From positions 3,968,001 through 4,032,000 of the forward strand of contig OZ244854.1 of NCBI GenBank assembly GCA_965220985.1: 64,000 bases of DNA. Direction: 5' to 3'. Position 1 is the first letter of the stretch, and each line of letters begins with the position of its first letter. Source of the DNA: JAPPHA01 sp965220985 (GTDB lineage: Bacteria > Pseudomonadota > Alphaproteobacteria > Rhodobacterales > Rhodobacteraceae). Under the pieces are notes generated by a model. The model saw nothing but the letters and a program-made list of their open reading frames with translations, was not told the DNA's origin and did no database searches. Of this stretch, positions 8,531 to 17,565 are shown one piece after another. The translations under genes were made by a program, and so were the position numbers.

Positions 8531-9459
8531 GACGGCAGAGCGGATACGCGGCCAAAAAGACCGCCGGGTCGAAAGTACAGCACGAACGCCATGAGGACAT
8601 AGATCGACATCGAGGCGAGCGAAGAACCGAAGGCCGAAGCCGAAGCCGGGTCCATGAAAAGCCCGAAGGTCTGCGGCAGCAGAAACCTGCCAAGAGTGTC
8701 GGTCACGCCAACAAGAATGGACCCGATCAGGGCTCCCTTGACCGAGCCGATTCCGCCGATCACGATGACGACGAAGGCGAGAATGAGGACGGGTTCACCC
8801 ATGCCGACCTCGACCGATTGAATCGTTCCGACAAGAGCGCCTGCGAGCCCGGTAAGGGCGGCGCCGAGAGCGAACACGATCGTGTACAGTCTGCCTATGT
8901 CGACGCCCAGAACTGAGATCATGTCGCGGTCGGCCTGACCGGCCCGGATCTGGATGCCGACTCGGGTCAGCGAAATCAGGCACGCGAGACCGACGGCGAT
9001 CGCAAGGCCGACTGCAATGATCACGAGGCGAAACAGCGGATACGGGATGCCGCCTGGAAGCATGACGGCGCGGTCAAGTGCATCGGGAATGTCAAGATAG
9101 AGCGGGAAAGGGCCAAAGATCCAGCGCACTCCCTCGGAAAAGATCAGGATAAGAGCAAAGGTCGCGAGCACCTGATCAAGATGATCGCGATGATAAAGCC
9201 TCTTGATCACCACGAGTTCGACGATCGCCCCGGCTGCTGCGGCGGCGACCAGACTGGCTGCAAGCCCGAGCCAGAACGAACCGGTGGCCGTCGCGACGGC
9301 GGCACAGGCAAAAGCGCCGACCATGTACAGCGATCCATGGGCGAGATTGATCAGCCCCATGACACCGAAAATCAATGTCAGCCCGGCCGACATCAGGAAC
9401 AGCATGACCCCGAACTGGATTCCGTTCAGGATCTGTTCGGCAATGAGTGTCGATGTCAT
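8527..9459 (-). CDS. livH: Branched-chain amino acid-type ABC transporter permease LivH
   Basis: Inner-membrane permease of 310 residues. The N-terminal LivH signature NGIQFGVMLFLMSAGLTL and the following FGVMGLINLAHGSLYM are plain, as is the cytoplasmic loop containing RAGQADRDMISVLGV. About 8 membrane segments. It is second in the operon after the binding protein, with a 67-base gap after livK in which no clear terminator is seen. Confidence 0.93.
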   Translation of the reverse strand: MTSTLIAEQILNGIQFGVMLFLMSAGLTLIFGVMGLINLAHGSLYMVGAFACAAVATATGSFWLGLAASLVAAAAAGAIVELVVIKRLYHRDHLDQVLATFALILIFSEGVRWIFGPFPLYLDIPDALDRAVMLPGGIPYPLFRLVIIAVGLAIAVGLACLISLTRVGIQIRAGQADRDMISVLGVDIGRLYTIVFALGAALTGLAGALVGTIQSVEVGMGEPVLILAFVVIVIGGIGSVKGALIGSILVGVTDTLGRFLLPQTFGLFMDPASASAFGSSLASMSIYVLMAFVLYFRPGGLFGRVSALPS

Positions 9460-9526
9460 GACGATGACGGGTGCCCCGGCAGGCGAACCTGTCCTGCCGG
9501 GGGCAGAAGTGAACCGTCAGAAAGAG

Positions 9527-10684
9527 TCAGAGCGGGCAGTCAGCCTTGTAGACGTTCGAGTGATCCTCGAGGCCGACCGCAATGATCCGATTGGTAATCA
9601 CGTCCCCTTCCTGAACGACCTCCCTGACGTAGATGTCCTGGATCGGGTGCTGGTTCGAATCGAAGCTGAAATCCCCTCGCACTGATTCGAAATCGGCGGC
9701 CCGCAGTGCATCGCGAAACGCATCGGTGTCCTGGATATCGGCCTTTTCGAGCGCAGAAATCAGCAGATTCGCCGTGTCGAACCCTTGGGACGCATAAAGC
9801 GACGGCAGGCGTCCGTATGCCTCCTGGAAACTCTCGACGAACTGACGGTTCACGTCGCTGTCGAGATCCTTTGACCATTGGGACGTGTTTCTGACGCCCA
9901 AAGCCGCATCACCGATCGCGCCGAGGATGCCTTGGTCGAACGAAAACGCCGGACCGAGAACCGGAATGTCGACACCGGATCCCGCGTATTGCTTCATGAA
10001 GGAGATGCCCATGCCGCCTGGCAGAAAGAAGAAAACGCTGTCCGCTCCCGATGCGCGGATCTGGGCGATCTCAGCGGCATAGTCGGTTTGACCGAGCTGC
10101 GTGTAGACCTCTCCTGCGAGGCTGCCGGAGAAATACCGCTTGAAGCCCGTCAGAGCGTCATGCCCTGCTGGATAGTTCGGTGCCAGGATGAATGAATTGG
10201 CAAAGCCGGCTTCGCTGGCGTAGTTGCCCGCTGCCTCGTGGAGATTGTCGTTTTGCCAGGCCACGTTGAAATAGTTCTCGTGGCATCCTGCACCGGCAAG
10301 CATCGAGGGACCTGCATTCGGCGACAGGTAAAATTTGCCCTGAGCCACGACCGAGGGGACGACCGCCAACGCCAGGTTGGACCAGATGATTCCGGTCAAC
10401 ACGTCGACGCGGTCCGACTGGACCATCTTGTCGGCGAGCTGGACAGCAATGTCGGGCTTGCGCTGGTCGTCGTCGATTACGACCTCGATGTCGTCTCTGC
10501 CCGATTGCTGGACGGCGAGCATGAAGCCGTCGCGAACGTCGATTCCCAGTGATGAACCGCCGCCGGACAGCGTCGTGATCATCCCGACCTTCAAATTTTG
10601 GGACGTCGCCGGGGCCGCGCAGACTGCTGCTGCGATGACCAGCCCGGCCAGCGACCGGAATTGCCTGAAATTGATGACTTGCAT
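9527..10684 (-). CDS. livK: ABC transporter substrate-binding protein (LivK-like, Peripla_BP_6)
   Basis: Periplasmic ligand-binding protein of 385 residues. The N-terminus is a signal peptide: hydrophobic core LAGLVIAAAVCAA with likely cleavage near ATSQ. The mature protein starts LKVGMITTLSGGGSSLG, typical of LivK-like type I binding proteins. It is first in the liv operon and transcribed divergently from the glycine-cleavage operon. The ligand is unknown: members of this group bind branched-chain amino acids, amides, urea or aromatic acids. The livK symbol indicates family, not proven substrate. Confidence 0.9.
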   Translation of the reverse strand: MQVINFRQFRSLAGLVIAAAVCAAPATSQNLKVGMITTLSGGGSSLGIDVRDGFMLAVQQSGRDDIEVVIDDDQRKPDIAVQLADKMVQSDRVDVLTGIIWSNLALAVVPSVVAQGKFYLSPNAGPSMLAGAGCHENYFNVAWQNDNLHEAAGNYASEAGFANSFILAPNYPAGHDALTGFKRYFSGSLAGEVYTQLGQTDYAAEIAQIRASGADSVFFFLPGGMGISFMKQYAGSGVDIPVLGPAFSFDQGILGAIGDAALGVRNTSQWSKDLDSDVNRQFVESFQEAYGRLPSLYASQGFDTANLLISALEKADIQDTDAFRDALRAADFESVRGDFSFDSNQHPIQDIYVREVVQEGDVITNRIIAVGLEDHSNVYKADCPL

Positions 10685-10945
10685 GATTACCTCTCAATCC
10701 TCGCATGGATCACCTGCACGCCAAACGACATGTGGCAGCAAATCGGCACTCCTGATCTCATTCTGGTCAGGGAATCGCCGCAATAATGCCATGGCCTGAC
10801 GTGCAACAAAGTTCAGCGGCCAGAATAGCTCATTTTGGCAAAACTGAAACATGGTTTTGTCGCATCGATGGCCAGATTTCCTCAAGCGACGTCTCGTCCA
10901 TCTTCCAGTTGACGGAACCTGCCGTCACGGCTACCGTGGACGTCG
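10685..10945. promoter_or_regulatory. Divergent promoter region, liv operon / gcv operon
   Basis: A 261-base non-coding stretch between livK (minus) and the glycine riboswitch (plus). It must carry the gcv promoter, since the riboswitch begins at 10946, and probably the liv promoter. I do not see a clean -35/-10 pair that I would assign. A/T-rich patches around 10820-10850 are the likeliest promoter DNA. Confidence 0.4.
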
Positions 10946-11096
10946 ATGGTGGGAGAAGCTGGTCGATGCCAGTGCCGAAGGGGCAACCGCGCCCGGAATC
11001 TCTCAGGCAAAAGGACCACCATTCGGAAATTCATCTGGAGACAGGTACGGATGTACCGGCCGAAGGGATAACGATCTCAGGCACCAGGACAGATGG
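10946..11096 (+). promoter_or_regulatory. Tandem glycine riboswitch (two gcvT-type aptamers)
   Basis: Two consecutive glycine aptamers in the leader of gcvTHP. Aptamer 1 spans 10946-11022: P1 is ATGGTGG (10946-10952) pairing exactly with CCACCAT (11016-11022), with GGGAGA at 10951-10956, GCCGAAGGGGCAA at 10974-10986 and CTCTCAGGCAAAAGGAC at 11000-11016. Aptamer 2 spans 11031-11096: P1 CATCTG (11032-11037) pairs with CAGATG (11090-11095), with GCCGAAGGGATAA at 11059-11071 and ATCTCAGGCACCAGGAC at 11074-11090. The linker is about 8 bases. These are the hallmark conserved cores of the glycine riboswitch, which typically turns on glycine cleavage genes when glycine is abundant. Confidence 0.95.
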
Positions 11097-11105
11097 GGCG
11101 TCGAC

Positions 11106-11143
11106 GATCCGGCTCGCCGGATCGCGCAGACCTGCGGGGCCCC
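11106..11143 (+). promoter_or_regulatory. Probable expression platform of the glycine riboswitch
   Basis: Just after aptamer 2 there is a perfect hairpin, GATCCGG (11106-11112), loop CTCG, CCGGATC (11117-11123). It is not followed by a U-run, so it is not a classical terminator. Next comes the palindrome GGGGCCCC (11136-11143), whose GGGG is the only Shine-Dalgarno-like run before the proposed TTG start of gcvT at 11145. Sequestration of this run would give translational control. This is inference from layout; alternative pairings were not computed. Confidence 0.4.
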
Positions 11144-11144
11144 T

Positions 11145-12287
11145 TTGTCGAACTCCGATCTCAAAAAGACACCACTGCACGATTTCCACCTCGAACATCA
11201 GGCGAAGATGGTCGAGTTTGCCGGTTTTGCGCTGCCGATCCAGTATTCGGGCGGCATCGTCCAGGAGCACCGTCACACACGAACGGCGGCAAGCCTTTTC
11301 GATGTCAGTCACATGGGTCAACTCACCATCACGCACGAAGCGATGAGAGTCGACGACCTCTACCGTGCCTTCGAGGCGCTGACGCCGGTCGACGTTCTTG
11401 GACTGCCGGAAAAGCGTCTTCGTTACGCACTCCTGACCAACGAGAACGGCGGGATCATCGACGACTTCATGTTCGCGAAACGGCCTGACGGGCTGTTTCT
11501 CGTGGTCAACGGAGCGAGATGCGCGCATGACGTTGCCCATCTCGAGGCGCATCTGCCGACGGGATTCCGCGTCGAGGTCCTCTACGAGAGTCGAGGCCTG
11601 CTGGCACTGCAAGGCCCGGAGTCGGAAGCCGCCCTATTGCCACTGTGCGACGACATTCGCGGCATGCGGTTCATGGACTTTGTCGAGTGCGATGTTGCAG
11701 GACACGCTTGCTGGGTTTCGCGGAGCGGCTACTCGGGCGAAGACGGGTTCGAGATATCCGCGCCCATCGACGCAACCGCCGACATCGCGCAGGCCCTGAT
11801 CGAAACCGGCATTGTCAAGCCGGCCGGCCTCGGTGCCCGCGATTCCCTTCGCCTCGAGGCGGGACTGTGTCTGCACGGCAGCGACATCGACGAGACGACG
11901 ACACCGGTGGAAGCAAGCCTTTTGTGGGCTATTCAAAAAGTCCGTCGCCCCGAAGGGACGCGCGCCGGAGGCTATCCTGGCGCGGCACGCATCGCGGAGC
12001 AGATCGAGCAAAGTCCGGACCGGGTGCGAGTCGGATTGTCTCCGAATGGCCGGGCGCCGATGCGCGGCGGAGCGAGAATCTACGAAAACGCCGACACCAC
12101 TGAGCCGATCGGCGTCGTGACCTCCGGCGGGTTCGGACCCAGCGTCAACGCACCGGTTTCCATGGGATATGTCGAGGCAGGTCTTTCAACCCCCGGCACA
12201 AATGTCGCCGTTGAAGTCCGCAACAATCGACTGGATGCGACGGTCGTGGCACTTCCCTTCGTGACCCCGAATTACCGCAGACACTGA
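11145..12287 (+). CDS. gcvT: Glycine cleavage system aminomethyltransferase (T-protein)
   Basis: Transfers the methylene group from the aminomethyl-lipoyl arm of GcvH to tetrahydrofolate, releasing ammonia. 380 residues from the proposed TTG at 11145, matching the family length. The N-terminal block LKKTPLHDFH...AKMVEFAGF and DVSHMGQ are typical, as is RSGYSGEDGFEI in the folate-binding domain. The open frame continues upstream through the riboswitch, but homology begins only at LKKTPL, and no ATG or GTG lies between the riboswitch and that block. The TTG (GGGG five bases upstream) is therefore the best start. Followed by gcvH after 11 bases. Confidence 0.93.
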   Translation: MSNSDLKKTPLHDFHLEHQAKMVEFAGFALPIQYSGGIVQEHRHTRTAASLFDVSHMGQLTITHEAMRVDDLYRAFEALTPVDVLGLPEKRLRYALLTNENGGIIDDFMFAKRPDGLFLVVNGARCAHDVAHLEAHLPTGFRVEVLYESRGLLALQGPESEAALLPLCDDIRGMRFMDFVECDVAGHACWVSRSGYSGEDGFEISAPIDATADIAQALIETGIVKPAGLGARDSLRLEAGLCLHGSDIDETTTPVEASLLWAIQKVRRPEGTRAGGYPGAARIAEQIEQSPDRVRVGLSPNGRAPMRGGARIYENADTTEPIGVVTSGGFGPSVNAPVSMGYVEAGLSTPGTNVAVEVRNNRLDATVVALPFVTPNYRRH

Positions 12288-12298
12288 AAGGACAGGAC

Positions 12299-12670
12299 AT
12301 GAGATTCACCGAACAGCACGAATGGCTTCAGAACGACAACGGAATCGTGACCGTCGGAATCACCGAATTCGCCGCTGAAGCCCTCGGCGATGTCGTCTTT
12401 GTCGAATTGCCGGAGGTCGGTGCCGAGGTCGTCACCGGCGAGGAAATCGCGGTTATCGAAAGCGTCAAGGCCGCCTCGGGAATCGAAGCCCCCTGTGACG
12501 GCGAAATCGTGGAGATCAACGAGGACTTGGCGGACAATCCCGCGATCATCAACCAGGATCCTTTCGGCGCCGCCTGGTTCTTCAAGTTCAAGCCGGCCTC
12601 GATCGGCGACCTTGATCAAATGATGGACAAGGACGCCTACACCAAGTTCACCGAGGACGCCGGACACTGA
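12299..12670 (+). CDS. gcvH: Glycine cleavage system H-protein
   Basis: Lipoyl carrier that shuttles the aminomethyl group between GcvP, GcvT and the dihydrolipoamide dehydrogenase. 123 residues, standard size. The lipoylated Lys is K57 in IESVKAAS, and the N-terminal EHEWL-type motif (EQHEWLQ) and GITEFAAEALGDVVFVELP are characteristic. AAGGACAGG upstream provides the ribosome binding site. A single base separates its stop from the gcvP ATG. Confidence 0.97.
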   Translation: MRFTEQHEWLQNDNGIVTVGITEFAAEALGDVVFVELPEVGAEVVTGEEIAVIESVKAASGIEAPCDGEIVEINEDLADNPAIINQDPFGAAWFFKFKPASIGDLDQMMDKDAYTKFTEDAGH

Positions 12671-12671
12671 C

Positions 12672-15500
12672 ATGACCCCCGTACCCACCTCCTACAATCC
12701 GTACGATTTCGCCAATCTGAGGCATGTCGGTCCGTCACCGGGCGAGATCGTTGACATGCTCGAGACCATCGGCGTCGATTCAATCGACGAGCTGGTCGCC
12801 CAGACTGTCCCGGAATCGCTCATGCAGAACGAGCCTCTGGTTCTCGGCGACCCGATGTCCGAGCGAAGGGCGCTGGAGGTCATCAAGGAAACGGCATCAC
12901 GTAACAAATGCCTGACCTCGCTGATCGGGCAAGGATTCCACGGAACCTTGACGCCTCCGGTGATCCAGCGGAACATTCTCGAAAACCCCGCCTGGTACAC
13001 GGCCTACACACCCTATCAGCCCGAAATCAGCCAAGGCCGTCTCGAAGCGCTGATGATCTTTCAGACAATGGTCGCCGATCTGACCGGCATGGACATCGCG
13101 AATGCGTCGCTGCTGGACGAGGCCAGCGCTGCATCGGAAGCGATGATGATGGCCCATCGGGTATCGAAGTCCAAATCGATGCGCTTTTTCGTCGACAGCG
13201 CCTGCCATCCACAGAATGTCGCCGTGATGCGGACGCGCGCAGCACCGTTGGGAGTCGAGATCCTTTCGGGCGACCCCGAGACCGATCTGGATGCTGCCGA
13301 AGTCTTCGGCGCAATCTTCCAGTATCCCGGAACCTGCGGGGAGCTTCGGGACTTTTCGGATGCGGCTGCCCGGTTGCACGCAGAGAAGGCAGCTGCCGTC
13401 GTCATCGCCGACCCGTTGGCAATGACACTGCTCAAGCCTCCCGGCGAGATGGGCGCGGACATTGCGGTCGGCTCGACCCAGAGATTCGGGGTTCCGGTTG
13501 GCTTCGGCGGCCCTCACGCAGCCTACATCGCCTGTAGAAAGCAGCATGTCCGATCATTGCCCGGTCGACTGGTCGGCATGTCGGTCGACGCCAGGGGCAA
13601 CCGAGCCTATCGTTTGGCTCTGCAGACCCGCGAGCAACACATCCGGCGGGAAAAGGCGACCTCGAACGTGTGCACGGCACAAGCTCTTCCGGCCATCATG
13701 GCCGCAATGTACACGGTCTTTTACGGCCCGGACGGCTTGAAGGCGATCGCGCAACGAATCCATCAAAAAACCGCGTTTTTTGCCCGAGGGCTTGAATGCA
13801 ACGGGTTCGCGGTTGCTCCGGACGGTTTTTTCGACACGATTTCGGTCAAGGTGGGCTCTGCCCGATCGAAAATCATGCATTCCGCGGTTGCCGAAGGCAT
13901 CAATCTGCGACGGCTCGGCGAGAGCCGGATCGGGATCTCGTTCGACGAACTCACGACACCCGAAGTCATCAAAGGCCTCGGGCGCGCTTTCGGCATCGAG
14001 ATTTCCACCGAGGGGATGACGGCCGAGAGCCGCCTGCCCGAACAACTCCTTCGCGAGACGGCGTTCATGACGCATTCGGTGTTTCACATGAATCGGGCCG
14101 AACAGCAGATGACCCGTTACATGCGACGCCTGTCCGACAGGGACCTTGCTCTTGATCGTGCCATGATCCCCTTGGGTTCCTGCACGATGAAACTGAATGC
14201 AACGGCGGAAATGACGCCGCTCAGTTGGCCCGAATTCAATCAGATTCACCCGTACGCGCCCAAGGAGCAGGTCGAAGGCTACCACGAGTTGATTTCCGAT
14301 CTCGAGCAGAAGCTTTGCACGATCACCGGATACGACGCCATGTCGATGCAACCGAATTCCGGTGCTCAGGGAGAGTATGCAGGGTTGCTGGCCATTGCCG
14401 GGTATCATCGGGCGCGGGGCGACGATCAGCGCGATGTCTGCCTCATTCCGGAATCCGCTCATGGAACCAATCCCGCCTCGGCGCGCATGGCGGGATTGCG
14501 GGTCGTCCCCGTCGGCTCGCTCGACAACGGCGATATCGACGTCGAGGACTTCCGAGCGAAAGCTCGGGAATTCAAGGACGAGTTGGCGGCCTGCATGATC
14601 ACCTACCCGTCGACCCACGGGGTTTTCGAGGAATCGGTCAGGGAGATCTGCTCGATCGTGCATGACTGCGGCGGACAGGTCTACATCGACGGCGCCAATC
14701 TCAATGCCATGGTGGGGCTTGTCAGACCAGGCGACATTGGTGGCGACGTCAGTCACCTGAATCTTCACAAGACCTTTTGCATTCCGCACGGCGGTGGCGG
14801 TCCTGGCATGGGTCCAATCGGGGTCAAGGCGCATTTGAAGCCCTATCTCCCGAGCGACCCATCGACCGGGGAGGCCGGAGCCGTTGCCGCGACCATGTTC
14901 GGATCGGCCTCGGTCCTTCCGATCAGCTGGGCATACATCCTGATGATGGGTGGCAAAGGTCTGACCCGTGCCACGCGACTCGCAATCCTGAACGCGAACT
15001 ACATTGCCTGTCGGCTCAAGGCAGCTTTTCCAGTCCTGTTTGCAAACGCGCGGGATCGGGTCGCTCACGAGTGCATCATCGACACCCGCCCGTTGAAAGC
15101 GTCTGCCGAGGTGAGTGTTGAAGACGTCGCCAAGCGCCTGATCGACAGCGGTTTTCATGCGCCGACGATGAGTTGGCCAGTGGCGGGAACCCTGATGGTC
15201 GAACCGACCGAGAGCGAAACCAAGGCCGAACTGGACCGGTTCTGCGAGGCAATGCTTTCCGTCTCCCGGGAAGCGGCTGACATCGAAAGTGGCCAATTGC
15301 CACAGGACGACAATCCGCTGCGAAACGCTCCCCACACGGTCGAGGATCTCGTGGGAGCCTGGGAGCATCCGTATTCCCGCGAGCAGGCGTGTTTTCCGCC
15401 GGGCTCGTTCCGGATTGACAAGTACTGGCCACCGGTCAACCGGGTCGACAACGTGTACGGCGACCGGAACCTCGAGTGCGTCTTCAGCGCCGAGAAATGA
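12672..15500 (+). CDS. gcvP: Glycine dehydrogenase (decarboxylating), P-protein, fused form
   Basis: PLP enzyme that decarboxylates glycine and loads the aminomethyl group onto GcvH. 942 residues, the single-chain form in which the two halves found as separate GcvPA and GcvPB in some bacteria are joined. The PLP lysine is about K700 in LNLHKTFCIPHGGGGPG. The N-terminal half includes SLIGQGFHG and NPAWYTAYTPYQ(P)EISQG. It completes the T-H-P operon under the glycine riboswitch. No lpd gene is present here, so the L-protein must be encoded elsewhere. Confidence 0.97.
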   Translation: MTPVPTSYNPYDFANLRHVGPSPGEIVDMLETIGVDSIDELVAQTVPESLMQNEPLVLGDPMSERRALEVIKETASRNKCLTSLIGQGFHGTLTPPVIQRNILENPAWYTAYTPYQPEISQGRLEALMIFQTMVADLTGMDIANASLLDEASAASEAMMMAHRVSKSKSMRFFVDSACHPQNVAVMRTRAAPLGVEILSGDPETDLDAAEVFGAIFQYPGTCGELRDFSDAAARLHAEKAAAVVIADPLAMTLLKPPGEMGADIAVGSTQRFGVPVGFGGPHAAYIACRKQHVRSLPGRLVGMSVDARGNRAYRLALQTREQHIRREKATSNVCTAQALPAIMAAMYTVFYGPDGLKAIAQRIHQKTAFFARGLECNGFAVAPDGFFDTISVKVGSARSKIMHSAVAEGINLRRLGESRIGISFDELTTPEVIKGLGRAFGIEISTEGMTAESRLPEQLLRETAFMTHSVFHMNRAEQQMTRYMRRLSDRDLALDRAMIPLGSCTMKLNATAEMTPLSWPEFNQIHPYAPKEQVEGYHELISDLEQKLCTITGYDAMSMQPNSGAQGEYAGLLAIAGYHRARGDDQRDVCLIPESAHGTNPASARMAGLRVVPVGSLDNGDIDVEDFRAKAREFKDELAACMITYPSTHGVFEESVREICSIVHDCGGQVYIDGANLNAMVGLVRPGDIGGDVSHLNLHKTFCIPHGGGGPGMGPIGVKAHLKPYLPSDPSTGEAGAVAATMFGSASVLPISWAYILMMGGKGLTRATRLAILNANYIACRLKAAFPVLFANARDRVAHECIIDTRPLKASAEVSVEDVAKRLIDSGFHAPTMSWPVAGTLMVEPTESETKAELDRFCEAMLSVSREAADIESGQLPQDDNPLRNAPHTVEDLVGAWEHPYSREQACFPPGSFRIDKYWPPVNRVDNVYGDRNLECVFSAEK

Positions 15501-15558
15501 ACGGAGCCTGAACACGATCCGATTTGACCAAGACAGGAATGCCTTCCAGCAACCTGCC

Positions 15559-16326
15559 TCAGGATTTCGGGGATTCGTAGAGAAATCTCATGTCCGGTTT
15601 CTCGGTCGCATGGAAATGCACCCAGATGTACGCATGACTGTAGGCTGCAATGACGAGTGCTGACGTCGAATTGAAACCAAGTGCAATTGCCCAGAACAGC
15701 AGGAAAGCAAACACGTACATTCCATTGTCGGTGTAGCGGAAAATGCCCTCCCTGACCGGAGGCATTTCGCGATATCTTTCGTCGAAATGGTCGCCGCCTG
15801 CGGCACGCTTCATCCCGAAATACCGCATCACGCTGAACATGGCGTAAAGGCCGGGCACGAGCACGACGAGCGTGAGAAGCACAACCGCCGTCGGTGCAAG
15901 AATGAAACTGTCTCGATCAACAAGCGCCAGGTATCCAAGCGACAGGAAGCGGCTGAAAAACAGCACGAAAAACACGAACAGGTAGCCATTGAATCCGATT
16001 GCCTTGCTTATGGCCGCAGACGTCAGTTCGCGCCTCCAGGAAAACCATACCCAAACCTGATGCATCACGGGAACGATGAATGCCGTCCAGAACGCGACTG
16101 GAAGCGGACGACCAAGCGCGTTCCAGGCAAGCGCCACGACAATGAACAGACCCGACAGACAGACCAAATGCAGAAGTTGCCCGTTCCACAGAGCTGGCGG
16201 CGTGGATTTCCTCGGACCACTGTTGGTGTTCGACTGGGCAACCGTCATCATCAACTTGCGTATCCCGGGGGGCGGATTTCCCGTGGCGACTTCAGAGCCA
16301 CCCCGCCCTTTCTGCATCGCGGCCAC
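15559..16326 (-). CDS. Multi-spanning membrane protein, PEMT/isoprenylcysteine methyltransferase-like
   Basis: 255 residues from a GTG at 16326; in-frame ATGs at 16317, 16251 and 16248 are alternatives, and I cannot choose with confidence. Five or six hydrophobic segments begin near WNGQLLHLVCL. The C-terminal part (GIFRYTDNGMYVFAFLLFWAIAL, then AYSHAYIWVHFHATEKPDM) resembles the catalytic half of small membrane methyltransferases such as phosphatidylethanolamine N-methyltransferase, which bind SAM through a His/Glu-containing motif near the C-terminus. The assignment is by resemblance only. It converges on gcvP with 58 bases between, and has no obvious operon partner. Confidence 0.6.
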   Translation of the reverse strand: MAAMQKGRGGSEVATGNPPPGIRKLMMTVAQSNTNSGPRKSTPPALWNGQLLHLVCLSGLFIVVALAWNALGRPLPVAFWTAFIVPVMHQVWVWFSWRRELTSAAISKAIGFNGYLFVFFVLFFSRFLSLGYLALVDRDSFILAPTAVVLLTLVVLVPGLYAMFSVMRYFGMKRAAGGDHFDERYREMPPVREGIFRYTDNGMYVFAFLLFWAIALGFNSTSALVIAAYSHAYIWVHFHATEKPDMRFLYESPKS

Positions 16327-16695
16327 TCAACCCGACCGTGATCCCCGACATGGGAAGAGGGCATGTGGGCGTCACAACCCGGTCGAGTTGGTGTCTGCAG
16401 TCTCCTGTCAAGACAGGTTGAGCCGAATGCCCGCAAACCATGTCAACGACGAGTGAATGAGACTCGCAACATCGTATTCGAGAGTTCATTCGATTGAAAC
16501 CGCCGGTGAATGTGTCTGCATGGCGGGCGAAACATTTGACGATCATGCCCGCATGCAACGAACCGCCCAGGTTCCGTTCGAACGTGACGCCGGTGACCCG
16601 ACGGCATTCACGACCTGACCGGTTCACGAATCTGAAACCGCGACGAGGCCGTCCTTGAAAGCGACGATCTCACATCCGACGAAGTTGTTCGAACT
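16327..16695. other. Intergenic region, no feature seen
   Basis: 369 bases between the PEMT-like gene and the SDR gene (both minus strand). Short open frames here have no recognisable products. It should hold the promoter of the PEMT-like gene and the 3' end of the SDR transcript. Confidence 0.3.
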
Positions 16696-17475
16696 TCAGA
16701 TTTTCGGATCGGGGTTTTCGGTGTGGCCGTCGACCGGCAGGACAACCCCCGAAATCGATCTTGCGGCGTCGCTTGCCAGAAACCTCGCCGTTTCCGCGAT
16801 TTCCCTCGCGGTGATCCATGTCCTGAGTGAGTTTCCTGCAGCATATCCTGCGCGAATGGCATCCGCCGATGTCCCCTTTACTCGCGCTTCGCGCTCCAGA
16901 ACGCCGTCCATCCGGTCCCCTTCGACAGCACCTGGGCAAATTGCGTTGACCCGAATCCCGTGGGGGCCAAGTTCCATGGCCATGGTTTTCATCAGGCCGA
17001 TGACACCCCACTTTGCGGACGCATACGGTGCCCGCAACGGATACCCGAACATTCCCGCTGTCGATGACGTGAATATCATGACTCCGGAATTCTGGTCTTT
17101 CATGATCGGGGCCGCGCCCTTGGCCGTCAGAAACGCCCCGTCGAGGTTGACGGAAGTGCATCTCCGCCATTCTTCAATGGAAACGTCTTCAACGTGAGCC
17201 GTGGGCCCGGCAATTCCTGCATTGGCGCACACGATATCGAGCCGTCCCCATTCTACGACAATGTCCTTGAACAGATCGGCCATTCCGTCGGGATCGGCAA
17301 CATCGACGCAAGTGGATCTCCAGTCATGCGGCAGACTGCCGAGCGCGTCCTCATCGACGTCCGTTACCCAGATCCGAATGCCTTCTTCGGCAAGACACGA
17401 TGCGATTTCGTGCCCGATCCCCCGACCACCCGCAGTGATCAAGGCCGTTCTTGCCTCAGCCGGGTCTTTTGCCAT
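16696..17475 (-). CDS. SDR family oxidoreductase
   Basis: Classical SDR of 259 residues from the ATG at 17475, chosen because GGGGCGAGG lies just upstream; a GTG at 17502 would add nine residues. The cofactor loop reads TAGGRGIG instead of the usual TGxxxGxG, with Ala at the second position. NAG is in VCANAGIAG, the catalytic Ser in IFTSSTAG, and Tyr/Lys in APYASAKWG. It ends with the substrate-loop and GVVLPVDGHTENPD, an ordinary SDR C-terminus. It lies downstream of an acyl-CoA dehydrogenase gene on the same strand with 90 bases between, so the two may be cotranscribed and could share an acyl-CoA or hydroxyacid pathway. Substrate unknown. Confidence 0.87.
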   Translation of the reverse strand: MAKDPAEARTALITAGGRGIGHEIASCLAEEGIRIWVTDVDEDALGSLPHDWRSTCVDVADPDGMADLFKDIVVEWGRLDIVCANAGIAGPTAHVEDVSIEEWRRCTSVNLDGAFLTAKGAAPIMKDQNSGVMIFTSSTAGMFGYPLRAPYASAKWGVIGLMKTMAMELGPHGIRVNAICPGAVEGDRMDGVLEREARVKGTSADAIRAGYAAGNSLRTWITAREIAETARFLASDAARSISGVVLPVDGHTENPDPKI

Positions 17476-17565
17476 TGCCTCGCCCCAATTCACTCTTCGC
17501 ACGGGGTGACATCGGTGCCGGCGTTTGAGGCAGGCTCCCGAACTTCGAGATGAAGGGTGTCGAGA

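Noticed and set aside
11106..11123. Hairpin after the glycine riboswitch as an intrinsic terminator
   Set aside because: No U-run follows; kept only as part of a possible translational expression platform.
10851..11144. Upstream in-frame extension of gcvT starting at an ATG at 10851
   Set aside because: It runs through both glycine aptamers and shows no T-protein homology before LKKTPL; the RNA structures explain the sequence better than coding.
13554..15515. 653-codon open frame antisense to gcvP
   Set aside because: It mirrors the coding strand of a strongly conserved gene and has no recognisable domain; a shadow of the third-position GC bias.
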